From contig NZ_JAQMUE010000082.1 in NCBI RefSeq assembly GCF_028330985.1, positions 1 through 64,000 on the forward strand: a stretch of DNA of 64,000 nucleotides, in the 5' to 3' direction. This DNA is from Roseofilum reptotaenium CS-1145 (GTDB lineage: Bacteria; Cyanobacteriota; Cyanobacteriia; Cyanobacteriales; Desertifilaceae). Each line of letters begins with the position of its first letter. Position 1 is the first letter of the stretch. Under the pieces are notes generated by a model. It saw nothing but the letters and a program-made list of their open reading frames with translations. It had not been told where the DNA came from and did not search any database. The position numbers and the translations under genes are program-made. Positions 38,601-46,100 of the stretch are shown here, piece after piece.

Positions 38601-39731
38601 ATGCAATATCGCCGCGCCCTACCCGCACCGGATACAGAACATCGAGAAGAAGGCGCGATCGCCCCCCGCACTCCCACCGAACTGCACCTGTCCCAAATTT
38701 GGTCGGAAGTTCTCAGTATTCCCACCGTGGGAGTCCGAGACAACTTCTTTGAATTGGGCGGTCATTCCCTGTTAGCAGTACGCTTGATGGCTCGCATCGA
38801 ACGGCACTTTGGTCAAAATCTGCCTCTGGCCACTCTATTTCAAAGCTCTACGGTTGAGGAACAAGCAAAACTTCTGGATTCGGATCAAGATTTTCAGCTC
38901 GGATCTCCCCTAGTGAACATTAAGTCGGGGGGAGAGGGAGCGCCACTGTTTTTGATTCCTCCCAGCAGCGGCCAAGTCTTATTTTATCTAGACTTAGTTC
39001 GCAATCTGGAAACCGAGCGACCGATTTACGGTTTGCAATTGCCCGGTTTAAACGGAGAACGAGAACCGATAACTTCCCCAGAAGAACTAGCGGCGTTTGC
39101 TGTCCGAGAGATAAAAGTAGTGCAGCCGCACGGACCTTATTATCTGGCAGGTTTTTGCGTGGGAGGTCTCTTAGCATTTGAAATCGCCCAACAGTTAAAG
39201 CAGCAAGACGACACTGTAGAATTGCTCGCAATGATAGAAACTCACTCTCCCAAGTTACATAAACTTCTCAACGATCGCATGGCAGAAGAAAACTTAGGAT
39301 ATGAGATCCTGTATGCAATCGGTTTTGCTCAAGAACTCAGCGCTAGTTCTGGCAAACCCTTATCCGTGTCTCCTCAACAATTGAAGCGTCTGAACTTGGA
39401 GGAGCAGTTGGAATACATCCTGGAACAGGCAAAGCTCCAGAATATTATCCCCTCAGAGGTAGGAGTACAGCAGATGCAAAACCTGTATCGAGTTTATCAC
39501 GCAACGGGATGGGCAACCTATGACTATCAGGCGCGACCCTACCTTGGTGCAATTCACCTGTTCAATGCCAGTCAACCTTCGATGGAACTTGACACTGATG
39601 CAACTCTGGGTTGGAAAGATTTAGTTAAAGGTCAAATCGAAGTTCATCAGATTCCGGGGGATCATTATTCTATTATTCGCGAGCCAGGTGTCGGTCTTTT
39701 AACTCAAAAGTTAGCAGTCTGTCTGAGATGA
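32640..39731 (+). CDS. Two-module NRPS: A-N-methyltransferase-PCP-C-A-PCP-TE
   Basis: 2363 residues. The chain starts with a C-A linker remnant (WNNTQADYPQDKC) and an adenylation domain; a SAM-methyltransferase is embedded in it (VLEIGCGTG, residues 546-554), typical of N-methylating A domains. Carrier serines are S981 (GGDS) and S2043 (GGHS). The single condensation domain has HHIITDG (H1169, H1170, D1174). The second A domain, by hand alignment to the GrsA pocket, reads near DTKDLGLVDK, close to the published Glu code. The thioesterase has GFCVGG with C2173 and E2200 where Ser and Asp are usual. The expected product is an N-methylated dipeptide. The missing first C domain makes it a self-loading starter. 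Confidence 0.92.
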   Translation: MATTSAGDRPLPSWNNTQADYPQDKCIHQLFEAQAERTPDSVAVVFESQQLTYRELNAKANQLARYLQRLGVGPEVLVGLCVDRSLDMVVAMLGILKAGGAYVPLDPAYPAERLAFMLADANLSIAVTQEKLASGLLNSSAQATPFEIVGLDKDWEKISQQSAENVNSTIHSDNLAYIIYTSGSTGKPKGVQITHKSVVCSLDYTCKYFELTECDTLVAVASICFDTSVMEIYSPLNVGARLVIASDEATKTGRILAQLLTLSGATIMVSTPSTWHMVLEAEWDGNKQFKIICGGEALSRNLANRLLEKSSYLWNCYGPTETTIYSTTCQVSPGEGCVPIGKPIDGAEVYILLESGKPAPTGVPGELHIGGATRLARGYLSRPELTEEKFIPNLFCTGDLLYKTGDLARYLPDGNIEYLGRIDDQVKIRGFRIELGEIEAVLLEHPAASQVVVAAREDIANNKRLVAYVVSSLSDPSKITVEEEQVKQWGKLWDEAYKKPAEEWDSALHIGGWNDSYTKKALPTIQVQEWVDCTVKRILALQPKRVLEIGCGTGMLLFRIAPHCKHYWGTDVSVEAIRYVQQEIKDKTLAPNVTLRATPADDLEGIDAGLDTVVINSVIPMFPSMDYLVRVLEKVATLVKPGGAIFVGDVLSRPLLEAFHTSVQLYQAPDSLSTAALQHDIQERIAREKRLNIDLEFFAALKEHLPQISHVEIQLKPGYSQNELTRFRYDVVLHIGKKAPASNAPIYLNWQQDSLTIAAVRQQLLEASPEMLVVAGVPNPRTWADLQAIEWLASPECPETVGELRQNISQAGIEPEDWWQLQSEVDYRINVTWSSNTSEAYYDVVFVRKDSNIIPDSSIISPQETPQQNEPKPWSAYANLPYTGSKPSQLIPQLRQFLREKLPDYMVPSAFVLLDELPLNPSGKIDRRALPAPDRSRPVLDVELVSPRTPTEEIIAGIWAEVLSLDELGVLDNFFMLGGDSIQATQLVSRVRDTFGVELSLHQLFESPTVAELSETLSGASRQKLAPIQPVPRDGEMPLSFAEQRLWFLDRLQEKSIAYNEQEALRLTGSLSVEALQGALQEIVRRHESLRTNYQAVDGSAVRTIAPELDLHIPTIDLQHLSPEEQLSQVQQLSDRESEQPFDLANDPLLRVTLLRLGTDDHVLLLGMHHIITDGWSMGVFANELEAFYGTQVLGLPSPLAQLPIQYADFACWQRQPAIAEILSPQLSYWKQQLAGVPPLLELPTDYPRPTVQTSRGGKEFFEFDFEFTERLKHLSRENGVTLFMTLFAAFSTLLYRYSSQPDIVVGTPIANRNRSEIEAAIGFFVNTLVLRSRFEGNPSFVELLARVRQVSLDAYTNQDLPFEQLVEALQPPRTLSHSPVFQVMFALQNAPRKPVELPGLSFNWLPLETAKAKFDLFLSMEETEAGLIGYWEYNRDLFEPGTIRRMMGHFQTVLVAILANPEARVGELPLLSAAESHQLLVEWNDTFAEYPQEKCIQELFEEQVERTPDAVAVVFEEEQLTYRELNAKANQLARYLQGLGVGAEVLVGICVERSLSTIVGLLGILKAGGAYLPLDPNYPSERIADILADAGVSMLLAIGKGVVPPQNQTQVICLDTAWEEIAKQSEGNLPISVTVNNLAYVIYTSGSTGKPKGVAIEHRSILNLARAIEGAIAATSDEPLCKITLNGPLFFDTSVKQIVQLLYGRTLYIVPENIRLDSRRLLSYLLDCQIDLFDCTPSQLRLLVADGFLNSDTPPKYVLVGGEPIDESTWTALRQAKSRQFYNLYGPTECTVDATVCALGKTGDTPTIGRPIANTQIYILDNYLQPVPIGVPGELHIGGAGLARGYLNRPELTEQKFIPNPFSDEPGSRLYKTGDKARYLPDGNIEFIGRIDNQVKIRGFRIELGEIEATLTQHPEIREAVVMVREDTPADKRLVAYIVTKEEVTSADLRSFLKTKLPDYMVPSAFVFLEAIPLTPNGKCDREALRMQYRRALPAPDTEHREEGAIAPRTPTELHLSQIWSEVLSIPTVGVRDNFFELGGHSLLAVRLMARIERHFGQNLPLATLFQSSTVEEQAKLLDSDQDFQLGSPLVNIKSGGEGAPLFLIPPSSGQVLFYLDLVRNLETERPIYGLQLPGLNGEREPITSPEELAAFAVREIKVVQPHGPYYLAGFCVGGLLAFEIAQQLKQQDDTVELLAMIETHSPKLHKLLNDRMAEENLGYEILYAIGFAQELSASSGKPLSVSPQQLKRLNLEEQLEYILEQAKLQNIIPSEVGVQQMQNLYRVYHATGWATYDYQARPYLGAIHLFNASQPSMELDTDATLGWKDLVKGQIEVHQIPGDHYSIIREPGVGLLTQKLAVCLR

Positions 39732-39787
39732 TGCAGCAGCCTCACCTCTGGGTTCTCGCCCAAAAGTTGGCAGCTTGCTTGAATTAG
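39728..39787 (+). pseudogene. Orphan thioesterase 3' end left behind the first NRPS gene
   Basis: The frame ATGATGCAGCAGCCTCACCT... reads MMQQPHLWVLAQKLAACLN and stop. The second NRPS ends MMRSPHVGVLAQKLGACLN with the same bases beyond its stop (GTTAAAGAGCGATC). So a second thioesterase tail lies in another frame directly after the stop of the first NRPS, whose own tail ends in LLTQKLAVCLR. Confidence 0.8.
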
Positions 39788-40014
39788 GTTAAAGAGCGAT
39801 CGCAGTTAAATTGAAAAGCTAAATTGAGCAAAAATAATTGACGCGATCGCCCTTTACGCTACTTTAGAGATTGCCAACCCAGCTCTTTCCTGGCAGGTTG
39901 CTCCACAATCAAGAGGAGCATTAAGACTATTCTCTCAATCTCTAAAAAGCCGCTCTCTTGTCTTCATCCCATCCATCAATTCACGGGGTTTTCAGCATAT
40001 CTCTGATAATGATA

Positions 40015-40106
40015 TATAGCAGAGAAAGGGAGAGTTACGACATTTTCTATTGCCTCTTGCCTCAAACCATAACCTCACTGTCCTAATCAACTCTTTCACT
40101 GCTATA
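40015..40106. repeat. 92-bp MITE-like element with 14-bp terminal inverted repeats, copy 3
   Basis: The left end TATAGCAGAGAAAG and the right end CTTTCACTGCTATA pair with one mismatch in 14. The left end is shared with copies 1 and 2, but the interior (CCTCTTGCCTCAAACC) is different. It lies 12 bases before the ATG of the second NRPS gene. Confidence 0.7.
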
Positions 40107-40118
40107 GCAAAAATATTT

Positions 40119-43100
40119 ATGTTCGCTGACAAAACACTTAATCGCCCCATCGGTATAGTCTTTGAGGAACAAGTATGGAAAGCTCCCGATCGGGTGGCGA
40201 TCGCCAGCAACAATCACCAATGGACTTATCAAACCTTAAACAGTCGTGCCAATGCAATAGCCAATGATATCCTCAAGAGTTGCGACAATGGTTTAGAGAG
40301 AATCGCCCTACTGCTAGAACATGACGGGCCAGCGATCGCCAGTATCTTGGCAGTCCTCAAAGTTGGCAAAACCTATATTCCCCTCGATCCAACCTATCCC
40401 AGTTCCAGACTGAAATCTATTGTGCAAGATTCCCAACCCCAAATTATCTTGACCAATAATAGAAACTGGGATTTAGCACAAAAGATAACTCAAGCAAAAA
40501 TAGCGATCGTCAATATCGATAATCTAGAGTATGCAACGACTGTCTCTAACCTCGTATTGTCAATTTCTCCAGAAACACCAGCCTATATTCTCTACACATC
40601 TGGTTCGACAGGAGTTCCCAAAGGAGTCGTGCAAAATCACCGCAACATTCTCCATTTCATCAGAGCTTATCGTAAAACGATTCATCTTTCGAGTTCGGAC
40701 AAACTCACCCTGCTATCTTCCTATAGTTTTGATGCCGCAATAATCGATATATTTGCCGCCTTGCTAAATGGAGCAACCCTATGCTTATTTGACCTAAAGC
40801 AAGAAAAAATCACAATTTATCACTCAACCCCAACAGTTTATCGGCAATTAATCGATATTTTGAACGAAAATAGTCAAGCGGTTCGGACTGAGCTAGACTC
40901 AATTCGTTTAGTAGTATTGGGAGGAGAAGCTGCCTTAACAACAGACTTTGAATCCTATAAAAAATATTTCGCTCCAGACTGCCTATTGGTAAATTTGATG
41001 GGATGTTCTGAATCGTCCTTCAACTTCCAATATACCCTAAACAAGGAAACAGAACTCAGCGATCGAGGCTTACTTCCAGTCGGTTATCCAGTTCCAGAAA
41101 CAGAGTTATTATTGCTCGATGAAGCAGGAAATCCTGCACTTGACTCTGGAGAAATTGCCATTCGCAGCCCCTATATAGCCTTGGGATACTGGCAAAATCC
41201 AGAACTAACAAAAGTCGTATTTCTACCCGATCCAGAAGGCAGAAAACAGTGCATTTATCGCAGCGGAGACTTGGGTAGATTAAGAACAGATGGGGTATTA
41301 GAGTTTTTAGGACGCAAGGATTTTCAAGTCAAAATCAGAGGGTTTCGCGTCGAACTTGGAGAACTCGAAGCCACTCTCGGGCAGCACCCAAAGGTACTAT
41401 CCTCCGTAGCAACTAGCTCCAAAGAGAGTCCGGGGAACCTGTATTTAGTCGCTTATATAGTTCCCGATCGCCAACGGGTCCCAACTATAAGCGAATTGCG
41501 TAGCTTCTTGTCGGAAAGACTGCCAGACTACATGATGCCAAGTGCGTTTGTCATGCTAGATACTTTGCCCCTGACTCCCAACAATAAAATAGATCGTCTC
41601 GCTCTGCCAGCTCCGAAATTTTCCCGTCTCCATCTATCAACACCTTTCGTGCAACCCAGTAGCAAGAACCAAAAAGTTTTAGTAGATATTTGGAGTGCTT
41701 TGCTAAACGTAGAAGTCGGCATACACGACAATTTCTTTGAACTGGGCGGACATTCCCTACTGGCCACTAGGATTTTAAGTCGCATCCGCAATGCGTTCGA
41801 TCTCGATTTACCCGTTCGTGCCTTATTTGAATGTCCAACTATTGCCGAGTTAACCCTGGCGATAGAGACACGCATTAAGGGAGACTTAGAACCAAAAAAA
41901 AATGCGATCGCACCAGCTCCGCGAAGTCAAAACTTACCGTCATCTTTTATTCAGGAAGAATTTTGGTATCTGATTCACCTAGCTCCAAATAGTGCCATCT
42001 ACTATACGATTAAAGCAGCATGGCGTTTAACAGGAACTCTGAATCGAACTGCCCTAAAACGAGCCATCGCCGAAATGGTCAGCCGTCACGAAATTTTGCG
42101 CACCACATTCAAATTGACTGAGGGTTTGTTGGTGCAAGTCGTAGCTTCTTCTTTACAGATATTCGTGCCAGAAATCGATTTGCAAAACCTCTCACCAGAG
42201 GAACAATCAGAAACGCTTAAAAGATATTCCCAAAAAGAATTAGAACGTTCTTTTGACCTAGTTAACGGTCCTTTGTTCAGAGTTATGGTCTTGCAGTTGG
42301 GAGTAAAATCCCATGTTTTACTGTTAACGATGAGCCACATTATTGGTGATGCGTGGTCAACGGGAATATTTTTCCAAGAGTTGATGACTATTTACTCGGC
42401 TTTTGCCTCCGGTAAACCCTCACCTTTGCCAAAGCTGTCCGTACAATATGCTGATTTTGCTTGCTGGCAACGGGAGCGGTTAACCGACCAAATGTTAAAA
42501 CCTCAGCTTGAATATTGGAAACAACAACTCTCAGAGAGTCTACCCCTTTTGGAACTTCCTACAGACCGTTCTCGGCCTTTAGAGCAGAGTTTCCGAGGAG
42601 GCAGACAATCTTTTCACGCACCCGCCGACCTGACCGAAAAACTATTGGAGTTAAGTCAGGGAGAAGGAGCGACTTTATATATGACTTTATTGGCAGCGTT
42701 GGCAACGTTGCTCTTTCGCTACAGCTCTCAAGAGGAGATTAATATTGGCACCCCAGTCAGCCAGCGAAATGTTATAGAAACTGAATCTTTAATCGGTCCA
42801 TTTTTGAATGTGCTGGTGCTGGGGATTAAATTACAAAACAATCCCACTTTTCAAGATTTGCTTTCTCAAGTAAGGCAAACCGTTCTAGAAGCTTTGGTTC
42901 ATCAAGAGGTGCCATACCCAAAAGTTCTAGAAACCATACAACCAGAACGGCAACTCAGCCACAATCCTCTGTTTCAGGTGATATTGGATTGGGTTAACCT
43001 ACCAACGAGCAAACTAGAGCAACTAGAAACTTCTAGTCTGACAACCGAGCCACTGCTGGAAATCCAAGATATTGAGGATAAAACGACTGCGGTCGATCTA

Positions 43101-46100
43101 TGCCTTTTGGTGTGGGAAACTGAAGGCGAATTGAACGGATATTTCCAATACAGCACGGATTTATTTGATGCGGAAACTATCTCGCGGATGGCGGAACATT
43201 TTCAGGTTTTGCTCCAAGCAATAGTGACTAATCCTGAAGTGCAAATTAGCCAACTTCTGTTGCTGACTCAGTTGGAACGCCATCAGTTGTTCGTAGAGTG
43301 GAACAATACAACGACGGAGTATCCCCAGGATCGGGGTATACATCAGTTATTCGAGCAACAAGTTGAACGAACTCCCGATGCTGTTGCAGTTATTTTTGAG
43401 AACCAGGGACTAACTTATCGAGAATTGAATGGGAAAGCCAATCAACTGGCGCGGTATTTGCAATGTTTGGGAGTCAAACCAGAGGTGCTAGTGGGGATTT
43501 GTGTAGAGCGATCGCTGGAAATGATCATAGGATTATTGGGGATTCTCAAAGCTGGTGGGGCTTATGTACCCTTAGATCCAGATTATCCAAGCGATCGCAT
43601 CGCCAGCATCTTTTCTTCTTCCAAGCTCAAGGTGTTGGTGACTCAGGAAACCGTATTGACCTCTTTACCGCAACATTCTGCACGTTCGGTATGTTTAGAT
43701 GCAGAATCAGAGCAAATAGCTTGGTTTAGCGATCGCAATCTCGACATAACTTCTCAACCTGAGAATCTAGCATACGTCATTTATACCTCCGGCTCTACCG
43801 GACAACCCAAAGGCGTAGAAATAGGCCACCAATCCCTTGTTAACCTGGTGAGTGCAATGCAAGTCACCCTCGGTTTCAGCAACAGCGATTCTATTCTGGC
43901 AGCTACCACGATCGGTTTTGACATGGCAGTTCCGGAGATTTATTTGCCACTGATCGTAGGGGGAAAAACGATTGTAGTCTCTAGGGAAGTGGCTACCGAC
44001 GGCAAGCAGCTCTTGTCAACCTTGAAAAACTCCGGTGCTACTGTGATGCAGGCAACTCCAGTCACGGCGAAAATGCTGCTAGCGGCTGGTTGGCACAGTA
44101 GTAGTGGATTCAAAATGATTTGCGGTGGCGAAGCCGTACCGCGAGAACTCGCTGTTCGTCTGATAGAAAAAGGCGCTTGTCTCTGGAATCTATATGGTCC
44201 TACCGAGACTACAGTTTGGTCAACTGCCTGCCATCTCAATGCCTCCAGTTATTCCTCCCAGCGCCAAGAGATCGACTACTCAATTGGCACTCCCATTGCC
44301 AATACCCAAATCTATATTCTCGACAAGCATCTCCAACCCGTCCCTATCGGCGTATCTGGAGAACTCCACATTGGAGGTGCGGGGCTAGCCAGAGGCTATC
44401 ACAACCATCCGGAATTAACTGCCCAAAAATTTATCCCCAACCCCTTGAGCAACGAACCTGGTTCTCGCCTTTACAAAACAGGTGATTTAGCTCGCTATCT
44501 CCCGGATGGCAACATCGAATTTATCGGACGCATCGACAACCAAGTAAAAATCCGAGGCTTCCGCATCGAACTCGGAGAAATAGAAGCCACGTTAACTCAA
44601 TATCCAAGCTTGCGCGAAGCCGTGGTTGTTGTCCGTGAAGATTCGACCGGGGATAAACGCCTCGTTGCCTATATTGTTACTCAGGAACAAGTAGCGGTAT
44701 CTGTTTTGCGAATGTTCCTGAAAACCAAGCTACCTGACTACATGGTTCCAAGCGCATTTGTCTTTTTAGAGGCAATACCTCTAACTCCCAACGGCAAAAT
44801 AGACCGCCGCGCCCTACCGAAACCCGATGCTTCTAGTTTCGGCACTTTAACAAAAATCGTCCCTCGCACTCCTACGGAAGAACTGCTAGCCGCTATCTGG
44901 ACTGAAGTATTGGGATTGGACAAGGTGGGAATAGAAGAGAACTTCTTTGAAATTGGGGGACATTCTCTGAAAGCGATGCAAGCGATATCGAGGATAAGCG
45001 ATACATTTTCCGTAGATATCCCGTTAAAAAAGCTATTTCAATTACCGACAATTGCAGAACTGGCTAAAGGAATAGAAACGGATCGCACTGAGGGAAAAAC
45101 TGGGTTGCAACTGCCAGCAATTGCTGTAACAGCAAGAGATACAACTATTCCCTTATCCTTTGCCCAACAAAGACTGTGGTTTCTCTATCTCCTGGAAGGG
45201 AAAAATGCCACTTACAATATTCCCGTAGCAATCCACCTAGATGGTTTTCTGAATATTGCCGCCCTACAGGCAGCTTTAGTAGAAATAGTTCGCCGTCACG
45301 ACATTTTGCGCGTCACGTTTCAAGCAGAGAACGGGACTCCATTTCAAGCGATCGCCACCCCGTCTAACGGAGAATTTCCAGTTATAGACCTACAAAATAT
45401 ACCCGAAGCCAGTCAAGAACGCAAAGTACACCGATTCCTCACAGAAGAAGCAAGCCATTTTTTTGACATCACTACCGAACGATTAGTCCGCTTCAAGCTA
45501 TTGCGTCTGAGTCCCCAGTCTAATATCCTACTGCTTACGATGCACCATATCGTCTCTGATGATTGGTCTTTGGGGGTATTCTTCCGGGAGTTACAGGTTT
45601 TATATGCAGCGTTTTCTCAACAACAACCTTCCCCTTTACCAGAGCTGCCCATCCAATATGCAGATTTTGCCATTTGGCAGCGTCAGTACTTGACTCCAGA
45701 AGTCCTGGCTACCCAAGTAAACTACTGGAAACGGCAGTTAGCTGAAATTCCGCCTCAATTAGAATTGCCAACAGACCGACCCCGCCCTTCAGTTCGGGGA
45801 TTTCGAGGTGCGAGTGAGTCTTTTTCTGTACCTGTAGAATTGACGGCTAAACTTTTGCAAGTCAGCGAACAATATAGTGCGACTCTATTCATGACTCTCT
45901 TGGCAGCTTTTAGCACCTTACTTTATCGTTATAGCGGCCAAACAGATATTGTGGTGGGGTCTCCCATTGCCAACCGCGATCGCCCGGAAATAGAGTCCCT
46001 AATTGGCTTCTTTGTCAATACCTTAGTGTTGCGAACTACCTTTGCCGAAAATCCCAGTTTTGTTTCCTTGCTACATCAGTTACGAGAAACCTGTCTGGAT

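Noticed and set aside
40050-40118. Upstream TTG start for the second NRPS
   Set aside because: It lies within the 92-bp repeat element, and ATG 40119 precedes the conserved A-domain start.
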